A DNA stretch of 64,000 nucleotides from Tilletia caries (lineage: Eukaryota; Basidiomycota; Exobasidiomycetes; Tilletiales; Tilletiaceae), in NCBI GenBank assembly GCA_032718865.1, contig JALUTQ010000001.1:1116001-1180000 (forward strand), written 5' to 3'. This document shows, one piece after another, positions 1-11,177 of the stretch. The notes below the pieces were generated by a model. That model worked only from the letters and a program-made list of their open reading frames with translations, had not been told where the DNA came from and did not search any database. The position numbers and the translations under genes are program-made. Each line of letters begins with the position of its first letter. Positions within the stretch are counted from its first letter, which is position 1.

Positions 1-351
1 AGCCATTCGTACTTCTTGGAGAGGGAGTCAGAGCCGAGTTTGACGACGGTGCCAGAGAAATCGACGGCTGCCGTTCGGGGAACTTTCTGGATGAAAGAGG
101 GCAAGAGCGCGGCCAATTTGTAGCTGATAGAATGTGCGAAGAAACGGTCAGTAATAATATGTAACCAGACCACATGCTTTCACCGAGGTTCATACGCACT
201 CGACCGGGTTCAGGGCAGCGTGGCTGACTTTGACGAGCACCTGGCTAGGCTTGAGCTTGGGAAGCGTGATAGAACGAAGCTGCAGAGTGTCGGGGATCGG
301 TCCTGGCTTGGTGATCTGCCAGGCCTCAGCAGAAACAGGAGAAGTGGACAT
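1..351 (-). CDS. Medium-chain dehydrogenase/reductase (quinone oxidoreductase-like), 5' end only
   Basis: The gene starts at the ATG whose complement is 349-351 and runs off the left edge. Exon 1 is 351-200, a 76-nt intron is 199-124 (GTGCGT...TCAG), and exon 2 is 123-1. The spliced N-terminus contains VLVKVSHAALNPVDYKLA followed by a TAAVDFSGTVVKLGS segment. This is the usual first part of the GroES-like fold in NAD(P)H quinone oxidoreductases and zinc-type alcohol dehydrogenases; the NPVDYK motif is typical of the zinc-less quinone oxidoreductase/RTN4IP1-like branch. Splicing restores Asp across the intron, which supports the model. Substrate cannot be inferred from about 90 residues. A TATA-like stretch (ttatataag, near 459-467) lies about 110 bp upstream of the start codon. 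Confidence 0.8.
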
Positions 352-594
352 GATGAAGAGTGTCAGCACCGAAGAGGAAGGCGTCGGGAGCAGCGAGCGA
401 GCGAATTGGGGAGGAGATGGAGGTAAGTAGGGAGAAGCGCAGTATACTTTCCTGCCTCTTATATAAGTTAGTGCGTGTTGAGTGTTGACCGTGGTCCTTC
501 GCGGCGCGTATGTTCCAATCCTCGCCCGGAGATAGCATCATCTTGCTGCGTGCATCGCGGAGATAACACTGTCGACCCGGACCTCACCTCCTCC

Positions 595-2652
595 TCGGTC
601 CGCGGTCGGAGATCTGAGCTATGGCCTAAGTAGTCCCCACCGGACCACCGCCGAGACTTCGGAAAAAGACAGCATGAGCTCAAGTTCGACCTTGCGGCGC
701 GGCTTCCTCAACGCGGGAGCCTCGCGGCCGCCTGACGCATCCGCTCCCCCCCCCCGCGATCTCATCCCCAGCATCGAAACGCAAAGATCCGCCGGCTGCG
801 TCAACCGACGCGAGCTTGCCACCCACCCGTGCCGCTAAGACCGCTGCGACGGAACGCATCCGCCAGCAAGCCTTCCCGCGCGCACCCAACAGCAACGAGC
901 TTTACGCCGTTCAAGCCGACCTCTTCGAGAAGCGCCGCGCCGCCGACAAAAAGGTGGCGGCCTTTATCGACCGCTTTTTGCGCGACCTTGGTGACCTTGA
1001 GTCATCTGGTGCGCTGGACCCGAACTCTGCCCGCCTCTTCGCCGCCGGCGCGCAAGCAGCATTTAGGCAGGCGCTCACTCCTGGAGCGCACGCGCCACCG
1101 GAGGTGCTCAAAGCACTCAACGCCTGGGACCCCGCTGACAAGGCCTCTGCGGATCGCATCCGCCTTCACGACTCGTACGCTGCTGCAGCAGCACCCAACC
1201 ACCGGAAACTCACCTTCCCGCGACCTCAAAAAGGGACATCCGTCAAAGCCCGCCCGGACCCACCATCCCTTCGACCTCTTCAAGGCTTCCGTCTCCGCGG
1301 TCGCGGTGCCGGCAGCGCCGAGGAAGCGCTCGAGAGGGCCAGTGGCACGGACGACACGGTTTACGTACGCCTGTCCAGCCAGCACTCTTTGCGTTCTAAA
1401 CATGCCTACTTCCTCAAGAAGACCATCTTGGACGCTTTTGCCGCCGCCAATGCTCCCTCTCACATAGGCATCGACACCATCAAGCACGTTCCGTCTGGCC
1501 TGGCCTTGCAACCTCTCGGTTCTTGCGCCGTCTCCGAGCTCTTCTCTCTTCACAACCTCATCAAGGCGACATTCTCTGCCGACAAGGTCGAGATCGGCAA
1601 CCAATGGGACCGCTTTGTCCTCATGAATGTTCCGACTTTCATTGATGGCGAGCAAGTTCCTGACGAAATCCTTTCCGACGAGCTTACCGCCGCCGTCGGA
1701 TGCCCCCTACCAGAGCCCCCGCGTCGCCTCGGCCGACCGGAGGCGCTCAGCACTCAACGGAGCTCTTCCGTGCTCTTTTCTCTGCCCGGTGGACGGATGC
1801 CGGCAGACACGACACGGCTTTCGATCCTCGGCCAACGTTTTTCCGTCCGCCCGTACAAGGAGCAGCGGGCCTCGGAACATTGCGACCACTGCCTCTCCCA
1901 GCACCACTCAACGGCACGGTGCAAGGAACTGACCCCCCGTTGCAAGGATTGCGCGGCTGAGGGCCATTCGGCAGGGAGCGGGGCCTGCCTCATGTCTAAG
2001 GCGGCTGAGGACTCGGTGCAGGCAATCCCACGCTGCTATCATTGCCACGGTCCGCACTCGGCTTTCTCACCCGGGTGCTTCGCGGCAGCACGCTACTGCA
2101 AGGAAGTGCATGCAGTCACTATTCCTACCGGATCACGTCTCGCTCGCGCCCGCCAACTTGGCGAACGCAAGCGCAAGCACGAAGTCGCCCGTCGCATCGT
2201 CGCGGGCGCAGCACGAGCAGCAAGGCAGACCGGTTCGGCCGCGGCGCAGCCGACCAGTGGTGAGGGAGACGGGGCAGCAACGGCGGCTGCTATGGAGGAG
2301 GGTTAGTTTCTTTTTATCACTTCCGGCCTTGATGCGCGTCATGACGACGAGGACCGGTCAGTTGGGCGGTGTAGACCCGCGCGCACGGGTATTCCTTCAC
2401 TCTGAGATGAATTTCGAGGAGGGCAGAGTTTCTCTGCCAGTCGGAACCATCGCTACCACCTCTCCGATCCAAGCCACTCACTGTGCAGCCAACAGTGGAA
2501 TCCGTAGTACCGGCACGAATAATCCCTACTCGCGTTGTAGGGGAGTCAGCGCTTCTCGCTCGTCTTAGTGTTGAACATGTAGTCGTGTTTAGAAAGTAGT
2601 TCCACAGACGTTAAAAACCATCATCATCATCATCATCATCGGTCCGCGGTCG
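595..2652 (+). mobile_element. ORF1-only LINE-like (non-LTR) insertion with target-site duplication
   Basis: A 14-bp direct repeat, tcggtccgcggtcg, occurs at 595-608 and again at 2639-2652. The roughly 2.03-kb interval between them (609-2638) holds a gag-like ORF1 with three zinc knuckles and ends in a (CAT)n run at about 2618-2640. Long variable target duplications plus a 3' simple-repeat or poly-A tail are the hallmarks of target-primed reverse transcription. No reverse transcriptase or endonuclease ORF2 follows ORF1; only about 330 bp of non-coding 3' sequence remains. It is therefore an internally deleted or non-autonomous LINE copy. The repeat could be 12 bp rather than 14 because its first two bases overlap the tail. 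Confidence 0.8.
674..2306 (+). pseudogene. LINE ORF1 (gag-like, three CCHC zinc knuckles), frameshifted
   Basis: The long frame 816-2306 has no ATG at its 5' end. An ATG at 674 lies in another frame and joins it if one C is removed from the C10 run at 746-755, giving a protein of about 540 aa. The run therefore looks like a 1-base expansion. The C-terminal half has three zinc knuckles: CDHC-x4-H-x4-C, CKDC-x4-H-x6-C and CYHC-x3-H-x6-C. This arrangement is typical of nucleic-acid-binding ORF1 proteins of Tad/jockey-like non-LTR retrotransposons. The N-terminus is Ala/Pro/Arg-rich and the C-terminus is basic. ORF1 proteins of this type coat element RNA; here the protein would not be made intact. 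Confidence 0.75.
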
Positions 2653-2842
2653 CTAATAATCGTACGCATGACTCCGACACGACTGACGACCAGCCTTGGC
2701 CCTTGAGATTGAACACAGGTTCTGGGTTCCTTTGAAGCGGCAGACAAGCGGTTGAATGAGCTGAGATTTTTTATTCCTTCTTTGCATCTTCCGCCCTCCC
2801 TCCCCTCTTCCCTTTTTTTTCCGCAGAGTCTGCGTCCTCAGC

Positions 2843-4682
2843 ATGAACCGGACAACTCCTATCGACCTGGAGCAGAGCCCCTCCGTGCTCGATGCGGCGG
2901 GGACATCGGCCACCAACTCCGAAGAGGAGGAACGCAAACTCCCTCCCATCGCCCAGCTCGCCATCATCGTTTCCATGAACCTGTTCTTGAACGTGTCCTT
3001 CTTCATCATCGTGCCCTCTGCCCCCGCGTATGCAACCTCCTTGGGCGCCTCAACCTGGTTCAGTGGCCTCTGCATCGGTATCTCCACCGCTGCAGCAGGT
3101 CTCGTCCTCTACCCAGTCTCGAGACGATACAGCCTAGCCTACAAGACTCCGATGTCCGCCAGCTGTGTTTGCTTCGTGGTCGGGAATATCATCTATGCCT
3201 TGGCTGGCGTTGCCAACACAGCATGGCTGATGGCCGTAGGACGTGTTATTGGCGGACTGGGGAACATAAGCTGGTGAGGTTTAGAACGGATCGGGACCTC
3301 ACTTCCCTTGCGCTGAACCATCGAATCTACCGTCCCTATCTTTCAGGATGCTCGTGAAAAGATACATCACGGACTCGCGCCTTGTGGGAACAAGGCGGAG
3401 GACCATGCTCTCTGCGTGGCTCGTCACCAGGTGAGAAAATAAGTGCCGGCTCTGGTCTCTCTTCTGCTTGTGGCATCTGATATCATCTCTTCGAAATACA
3501 GTCAGGTGCTCGGAATGGCAATTGGCCCATTCTCTGGTGGTCTCCTCACCAAGATCGGCGGCGTTCGACAAGCCGGCAAAGTTTGGAACGGCTTTACTTC
3601 TGCAAGCTGGATCATGGCCATCGCATGGGCCACGTTCTTGGTCGTCTTGACTCTTGTGTTCAAAGACGTAAGTGCGCCAAAAGTCTTCGAACGCTCTGCT
3701 CTTGTCACTCACATTCTTCATCACTCTCCATGTTTCGCCAGCCTCCCGGATCTGACCCATCTACAACGCTGCTGGAAGACCTTCACCGCCTTGCCGGGCG
3801 AATTTCGAAACTACCACCGAACAGCATGGACATCGAATTGAAAGTGGACGTAAAAGCTGTGGGGAAAAGCCGAACAGCGGTCTCGGAGCACATTTACAGG
3901 GCCACATCATCAGGCCAAGACGATAGGATAACGGCACTTGCGCCGAGCACCCCACCAGCCCTGCCGTCGGACGACCCAAAGGGCCAGGAGAACCTGAATG
4001 CTGCTCAGTGGGCATCGCTCGGCATGATGTGCTGGTTTGCCATGGTGACCTTCTTCACCCTCGGTGCCTGGGAGGCCAACATCCCCGTCTTCAGCTCGAT
4101 CTTTCCAGGGCTTAACTGGACCGAGGAGAAAGCGGGTAATATCCTCGCGCTCGCTGCCATCGTCATCTTACCCATCCTCTTCGCTCTCGTCTTCCTCTCC
4201 AAATACATTCAGGACCGCGTCATCCTCGCCACGGGCATCGCTATCGGCTTGTCCGGCTTGGTCATTCACATGGTCACACTCACTCCGGGCCTGGAACATA
4301 GCATCAACCTTCCGTCCTTTTTCGCCTCGTGGCTTCTCGTAGCCTTGGGATACGTGAGTCGAAAACATCAGGAGGGGAACCCATTGCTGCATGCAAAGGG
4401 AAGGTTGACCTCAACAGCTTTGGCTCATACCCCACGCAGAACATGATGAGCACAGTCACCCTCTCGCTGCTCTCCAAGCAAGTACCGCCTCACTTCAATA
4501 ACTACACAAGTCTCATCATCCAGCTCAGCAACTACAGCGGCCGTTTGGGAGGTGCTTTTTGGGGCACCGCAGTAGAACAAGTCGGACAGCGAGCCATCCT
4601 GTCGCTCGAGCTCGCCCTGGTCTTGTTCGGAACTGTCGGCACGGTCATACTATGGAAGAAGATGTACGCATCTAAGGGCTAG
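2843..4682 (+). CDS. Major facilitator superfamily transporter
   Basis: Five exons: 2843-3273, 3347-3430, 3502-3667, 3742-4353 and 4440-4682. They give 511 aa with all junctions in frame and consensus GT-AG splice sites. The protein has about 12 predicted membrane segments in two halves. The first half begins LAIIVSMNLFLNVSFFIIVP. A hydrophilic loop of about 90 residues (coded at about 3742-4010) separates it from a second half beginning near WASLGMMCWFAMVTFFTLGA. A GRVIGGLG segment after the fourth helix and YSGRLGGAFWG near the eleventh are MFS-like. The general shape recalls MFSD8/SPX-MFS-type membrane carriers more than sugar porters, but this is an impression and no substrate can be named. 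It lies about 190 bp downstream of the LINE-like insertion. Confidence 0.8.
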
Positions 4683-5799
4683 CCCGGCGCTCAGCTTACC
4701 ACTATGAAGATTATCGTTATATACTGCTCGCACCATCTGTACCATGCTGTCGGTCCCAGCCGTATACTAAAAGGTGTGTTGTAGCGCAAGATTGAAGCCC
4801 AGTATGACGAGCCTGGTACTGATCATATTGGCGCCTAAATTTAGGCCTACATCGAGTCCTTCGTCGCACCCGAGCGCATGGACGAGATCTTCGCGCACTT
4901 CGACCACAACTCTCAGATCACCTACCACGCCGTGAACGCGCAGAATGACATGCGAACGAAGGCCAATCCGACGCGCGGAACGGCTGAGCCCGGCGACGTG
5001 GGGCTACTTCCCGCACTTGGAGATCCTGCAGCTGCTCACAAAAGGAGAAAGAACGGAACGGGGTCCCCTTGTCGTCTGTCGTTCCCACTTTGCTTTCGGA
5101 GTCATTGATCAATCTTCATTCAGTATATCCCTTCCGGAACGGACGCAGTTGATACATTGGTCGTTCTACTGTGAGTATGTAGGAGGGAGCGCTGTGGTTG
5201 AACTAACTTTCATGCACGATACACAGATGCTATGCTATCCTTTGTTGGATTACTTCATTCATCGCCCCACCTGGACCTCCTCCTCCTGTAGGGCCTACGC
5301 CTCCAAGGGTGCCGAAATGACGGACAAAAGCTGCATCGCCGACTCAGGGACGTGACATTCTCTCTTCTGCGTTGGTACAAGCGACGATTCCTTGGTCTCG
5401 TCGACATGTCCGCTAGCAAGGTCAGACGCGTTGTCGGGCTGACAACCGCAAATGTCGACGAGAACGAACAAACCTTCCTCCTCGCAGCATTCTTCGATGC
5501 ATCACAACACCTGCATCATGCACCACAACAGCTGACGCTGTGTATTCCCTTCTGTCTTATGCTAAATCCGCTGATGTCTCCTCAACGTCTCATCGGAACC
5601 CGGGCTCGGCATCGAGGGTCTGCCGGAGTCTCCTGCTTCAACGCCTACCTTAAAAGCAGGCCTCTCCCTTCGATTCCTTTCCTCTTTCCTCTTTTTTTCT
5701 CCCCCCCGTACTCCCGTACAACTAACTTACCCGTTACCCAGCTTACCAGCATTTTAAAACCCCGAACAACCCCAACACCCCATCATCTACTTCATCATT
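4683..5799. other. Intergenic, no supported gene
   Basis: The stretch holds only short open frames. One, around 4852-5108, reads AYIESFVAPERMDEIFAHFD and looks protein-like, but it is preceded closely by in-frame stops and I recognise no family. It could be a gene remnant. The last 150 bp are pyrimidine-rich, consistent with the leader of the gene starting at 5800. Confidence 0.4.
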
Positions 5800-7272
5800 A
5801 TGTCCACTTTCCGAAACCTGTCCAACAACAAGTCCATTCGCCAGCCCACTGTCCCGGCCACGGTCAAGTCCACCATCAAGGCCGCCGTCAAGCCCAACAA
5901 CAAGACTATCGTTCCGGCCACCATCAAGCCCAACAACAAGACCACTGGCCCGGCCACCGGCAAGTCCATTCGCCAGCCCACTGTCCTGGCCACGGTCAAG
6001 TCCAACGACAAGGCCAAGTCCATTCGCCAGCCCACTGTCCTGGCCACCGTCATCGTCTGCAACGAAGCCACCAACATGTGAGTATTTCCTTCCCACGTCT
6101 TGACTTAGCACAGCAGCTAGAACTGACAATGCATTACTTCATCCGCTTGATGCTCCCACCAGTATTACCGACCAGTCCATTGACTCTCTCGGCACTTCTG
6201 AGAAGAATCTCGACCGCATTGCCGCTGATGCTGCCACCAAGAAGCCATCGGAGTCGTATGGCGAGTCCAAGTCCTCCCTCGTCGCCATCGACAACGATGC
6301 CATCTCGCTCCTCATGATGCGCACCGAACAGGAGAAGATCGCCATGGATGTCTCTGCCGTCGGCGACGCTGTTCGAAGCATCGCGAGCAGCGACGACTCC
6401 GACGACGACGTTCCTCCGACTCCGACTCCGACGACGACTCGTGCACCACGAGCATCTCCCTCGACTCTGCAGTCGAATTGTCCCTCCTCACAGACAAAGA
6501 GGAAGACGAACTTCACATCACCAAGGAGGTCCCGTTGACGTGGCCGAATGGCCCCATTCCTTCGATCCTCGTCACTGGACCTACCGACACTTCCTCAACC
6601 TCGGATGGTTACCACGCCAACATGCCGGAATTGACCTCGCCTGATTTCCTCCAAGTTCCTGGAACCGAGCTTTGTTTCTACAATGTTCCTTCGCTCTCGA
6701 CCCGACGGAGTCCGCGCAAGCCCAAGCCCTTCCGAGCCAACCTCGGAGACGCTGAGCTCGCAGATGCTTCTCTCGTCGACGACGAATCCGAGCTCCTGTT
6801 TATCACTTCGCTCGAAGAGATGCGGCGGAACTTCGACGTTCTCCCAGCCTGGGAGAAGGTCGAAGTCTCGAACACCGCCGCTTCCGTCGAAGAAAAGTCC
6901 ACCCCGCCTCGCCAAAGCTCCCCCCCACCAACTTCTACTGATAGCCTTGCCCCCACCGCCACCATGACCGGTCCTTTCACCTCGGGCTGGAGACCAATCT
7001 TGTCAACTCGTACGGCCAAGGCGACGCTCGTAGACTTGTCTTCAATCGCCTCCAAGAAAACGTCGATTGGGAGCAGCAAGGCGAAGTTCGGGCGCAAATC
7101 CTTGTCTTCGTCCCCCTTCCAGACCAAGCCCATTGGAAGCGGCAAGGCGGCGATCGAGCGCAAACCCTTGTCTTCGGCCGCCTCCAAGATCAAGTCAATT
7201 GGGAGCAGCAAGACAATCACGACTGAGGGCGTCAGTCGGAGCTCGACTCGGCGGGCTGCGCCCCGAACTTAA
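5800..7272 (+). pseudogene. Unrecognised low-complexity Ser/Lys-rich protein gene with a frame break
   Basis: Exon 1 is 5800-6077, the intron is 6078-6162 (GTGAGT...CCAG), and the frame continues to about 6410. Exon 1 encodes three copies of SIRQPTV(P/L)ATV and several KPNNKT units. At an acidic tract (SSDDSDDD) the sensible reading switches frame. The first frame ends at 6538, while a second long frame takes over near 6412 (DSDSDDDSC) and runs to the TAA at 7270-7272. That second part ends in Ser/Lys repeats of the form SSKAKFGRKSLSS, SGKAAIERKPLSS and ASKIKSIGSSKT. Codon use on both sides is strongly C-ending and protein-like, so a 1-base indel between about 6405 and 6425 is likely. I do not recognise the family. 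If the break is an assembly error, the protein would be about 460 aa. Confidence 0.55.
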
Positions 7273-9255
7273 ATCAACGACGGCTTCGTTGCAGTTCTCA
7301 ACAATTTCTCCCGCTACTAGACCGATTCGAATCGAGTGAGTCTGCTCCCTTTCCCCTTACTGCCTCATCTGGATCCCATTCCTGGCACTGACGCACCCTT
7401 CATGTGTTTCCTCCTGCCTTTGCAGCGTGATGACGGACAACAGCACCTCGGTTCCTATCGGCCTCCACTTTCACCAATACAGAAGGGGTTCTGGGTAATT
7501 GCTATCTTTGAGATAGATGTAGGTATATGGATTGGGTGCTTTTACAGATCTGACAACTTACCACCTCGCCGCCGGTGCTGTTATGCCACCCCGGAGAGAA
7601 GACCTCGGGACCTGTTGTCCCCCGGTACGACTCGGTGCTGTGTTGATCGCCCTCCCCGCACCGCGGTGCTGATATGCCACCGGGGGAGACGATCTAGGGA
7701 CCTGTCGTCCCATAGTGCGATGCGTTGCGGTGCAGCGTGGTGAGGTGTGGTGTGGTGTGGGTATCGGTATGGGTGTGGTGTGGTGCGGTGCGGCGCAGTG
7801 TTGGATGTTGGTTGGCCCCTCTCCGCGGTGTCTCGTCAAGAGCGCTGCTTTGGAGTTCCACCCTGAGTCGATGATACACAGCGCACAGCCCAACAGACTT
7901 TCGTGATGGGCCCGTGGGACTTCGGTCTCTTGTGTCGCCTTACATCGAACTGCGAATCGTTCGCCGCTTGCGGCTCGATCGACGGGACTGTACCTGGCTT
8001 CTGATCAGGTTGATGGAACATCCTCCCCCCTCCCCTTCCCTTCCTCCCTCAAAGCGGCATATCATCCTCAAAGTAAGTCCGATTCCCCCATCCTCACCCA
8101 AGTGGCCAGTCCACATGCATGCAACTCAGATCTGATCAAGACTTCCATTCCTCCCACCGATGCTTCCCCACCACCAGAAAGCACAGATGAGTATCCTCTC
8201 GCCGTCCGCGTTCCTGATTACCGTTACTTTGGAAGAAGCGCAGCTGACTGGAGGAACCAGTGTCGACGTCCTTCCCTTTCCAGTTTACCCTAAGACGGTA
8301 CCCCTTTCCACCTGACTCAAGAATCACCATGAATGCCACGGCTCGATCGGGCTGCAAACAAAGGTGAGCTTGCTTGTGAATGATCATCTTCGTCTTTCCC
8401 TCCCCCTCTCTGACGTTTCACTTCCTACAATGGAGGATCCCTTCATCATCATCGCGACACCTCGCTGCCCGAGCCATCCACACAGCACGTTGTCTTCGTT
8501 CCCATCCCACCGCCAGATCGACATCCTCGAGCTCCACCTCTGTTTGTTGCGCAGGCGATCGCTTCCCGCCGACCCTCTCGGACCCTTCCTCATTTCTTCC
8601 TCTCCTCCAGCCTAGGCATGCTCAAAGACCCCCTTCACGGGCAAAGCACCAAAACCCCCTCCTCCGGCTGCCGACAGTGATAATCCGCATGTGATCGCAC
8701 CGGGACGGTGTCCGCCGATCACGAAGGCGATCAACATCATCGCTTTCTCTCAGTGGTCCAGCCGCCAGCCCCGCCCGCTCCCTTCCTCTGTCTCTTTCTC
8801 CCAGCACACCCCTCCTTCTTTCCCCCCAGTTATGTTCTCCGTCTGCCCTTTACCCTTTCGCCCTCGCCCTCGTCCTTGTCCTCGTCCCTGCCTGTACTTG
8901 TGCCTCCATACATACGCGTCTTTCCCATCAATGAAATCACCGACCTGTGGGCCCCCATCGCCTTGTTCATCGGTCATCGCTTCCCCCCATCTGGCCGCTG
9001 CTACGTCGCAGCCCATGAAGCGTGATGACAAGGCTTGACAGCTTACAGATGTTGCAATCCATTAATATTAGGGAATTTCGCCAGAGGGCGTCTCACTCTT
9101 CCGCAGAAATCAAGTCGTTCCCGAACGTCAACGCGTGTCTACAAGACGACAACTCCCCGGCGGGCCCGGCTCCTACGACTTCTCTGCTGTCTGCATCCCG
9201 CGCGAGATTCATCACGACGACCATCAACGGCTCACTAAGGGCTTTTCAGTCAGTT
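7273..9255. other. Intergenic, low complexity, no supported gene
   Basis: This holds GT-rich sequence (7735-7800, ggtgtggtgtgg type), pyrimidine-rich stretches (8020-8060, 8400-8500, 8780-8900) and short open frames without recognisable content. An imperfect tandem duplication lies at about 7565-7735. No RNA gene was seen. Confidence 0.5.
7565..7735. repeat. Imperfect tandem duplication, about 95 bp per unit
   Basis: Two successive segments share the pattern cggtgctg(t/a)tatgccacc, then a purine-rich piece, then gggacctg(t/c)(t/c)gtccc. The first is about 7573-7635 and the second about 7670-7715. Each ends near a palindromic gggacctgtcgtccc-like motif. No function is apparent. Confidence 0.5.
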
Positions 9256-10928
9256 ATGACGGCCAACGCCAGCTTCCAAGATTGGACAAAAACTCTGCCG
9301 TCTGTCTTCGACGTCTCCGGCAAGGAGAGAGAGACGATTGTGCTCTACGGCTTTGTCCTGGATGGCGGGTGAGTTATGTCGGCGTCTGGGGTTATGTTAC
9401 CGGCACTGGTTGACTTATCCTTTGCATCCGTGGCGTCAGGCTCGACGTCGAAGTCTTGAAGCAGTCCTGGAAGAAGCTCTGCCTCAAATGGCCTGTTCTC
9501 GCTGGCCGACTGCGGCAAGGCGAAGGATCATTCAAAAAGTCGGGTGCGGCGGCATGGGAATATCGGATTCCACGCGCACAGTCTCTCGAAGCGGTCATCG
9601 AAGCGGACATGGCCCCTTCTCGTCCTGAAAGCCTGCGTTCGGTCCTGGTCAACGAGGTGGAAGGCAAGGTCCGGGACTCGTACGCCTTTGTGCAGGGGTG
9701 TGATCTGCCTCGGGATCGACCCACTGCCCACTTTGGCACCCGGCCCGCCGACACCAAGGCCAAGACGCGATCGAAGACGATGCTCCTCTTCGCCTCAAAC
9801 GCTCCGCTCTCTCTCGACCACTTGTTCAAAGAGGATCGGCCGATGGTCACCACGAAGATCACTCGCTTTGAAGATGCTACGACGATTGGAATCGCTCTGC
9901 CGCACGTTCTGTGCGATGCGGCAGGAGCGTCGGAGGTTATGAATGCATGGTCGGCCATCGTTAACGGGGAGGAGAACGAGATCCATGCATTGCCTCAGTT
10001 CGGTCAGGACTTCTTTGCGCCCTTGGCACCAGGCGGCCAGGAGGCCAAGAAGGAAAGCTCCGCACGAGAGTTACAGGCTCAAAAGGGCTTCCAGACTCCC
10101 GCCGGCTGGTACGCCTACACCTTGTGGGATACAATCCAATTTGGCATGGGCTTTGCCTGGGACTTGCTCTGGACCCGACCCGAATCCAAGATGGAAGGTC
10201 GGGACATCTTTCTTCCGTCGGCATACCTCGAGAAGCTCAAGAAGGAAGTGAATGAGGAGATCGCCAAGACAACGTCTGCATCGAAGGGCGAGGCACAGTG
10301 GGTCAGCACGTCGGACATCGTCACTGCGATCGCAGTCAGGACTATGTGCCGTCCTGACGCCCGAGGTCCGAATGACGAACGACCGGTCAGCTTCCTGTAC
10401 CCATCGAACTTCCGCTGGCTTCCCACACCAGCCGGCTGCGATCCTTTCCCAACGCCCTACCTCCACAACGGCGCCTTGACCATCAGTCTCCCCGAGCAGT
10501 CCATCGGCTCCATCGTGCACACCCTAACCTTGGCCGAACTCGCCCTTCAGATCCGACGCGCCTTGGTCGAACAGACCCAGCCCGAAGCCATCCGCCGCAG
10601 CCTGATCTGGCGTCTCGCGAACCGACAAAAGCTGCTCACTTTTTTCCGGCCTTACAACTTTTGGCTGGTAGGGACGAACTGGAGAGCTATGAAGCTGTAC
10701 GACATCTCTTTCCATGGCGCGCTGGAGTCTTCTGAGGCTGCTGCTACATCCCCGTCATCGGGGCCCACCGGTCGTGTGCTCAAGGTGTGGTCCCATGTCA
10801 TCATGGACATTCCCTTGCGGAACAGCTTCGGGATCGTAGCCGACGATCCTGCTGGAGGCGTTTGGGTGGGCATGCTCTTGAGCAAGGACCAGTGGAGTCG
10901 AGTCGACCTGGAGCGAGGAAGCGCATAG
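9256..10928 (+). CDS. BAHD-type (transferase family) acyltransferase
   Basis: Two exons, 9256-9368 and 9440-10928 (71-nt intron, GTGAGT...GTCAG), give 533 aa. The N-terminal WKKLCLKWPVLAGRLR segment and the catalytic motif HVLCD (His193 to Asp197, HXXXD) identify the acyl-CoA-dependent BAHD/trichothecene-acetyltransferase-like superfamily. His is the general base in this family. The usual C-terminal DFGWG motif is not evident; SFGIVADDPAGGVWVGML lies where it would be expected. I chose the ATG at 9256 because it gives a family-typical short N-terminus. An open frame extends upstream to 9022, so the start is uncertain. Related fungal enzymes modify secondary metabolites or alcohols, but no other biosynthetic genes are adjacent and the substrate is unknown. 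Likely cytosolic. Confidence 0.8.
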
Positions 10929-11177
10929 GGCAGTGGCCACCTTCCGTGCCATCTGTTCCTTTTGCACCCTTCATAGAAGTCTTTATCCAGACACACTGTG
11001 GGACCGTATATTATAATGAAGAGAGCAGGGCTACAAGTCAGAATCGAATGGGCATCATGTTGCAACAAGAAAAGAGCAAGCAAATAGAAAGGTCCATATC
11101 GGCGGAACGCAACCACATAGAAACTGAATACAGGTTTGATCGCAGATCGCAGAGCAAGGGGGAGCAAACCACCTGGA
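10929..11177. other. Convergent intergenic spacer
   Basis: A 250-bp spacer between the convergent acyltransferase and PAH1 stop codons. It presumably holds both 3' UTRs. No clear structure is visible. Confidence 0.5.

Noticed and set aside
1002..1655. 217-codon minus-strand frame inside the LINE ORF1
   Set aside because: It is antisense to the zinc-knuckle protein and has no recognisable content; high GC makes long shadow frames common here.
4852..5108. Possible gene remnant (AYIESFVAPERMDEIF)
   Set aside because: It looks protein-like, but I could not recognise a family, and stops precede it closely; not strong enough to call.
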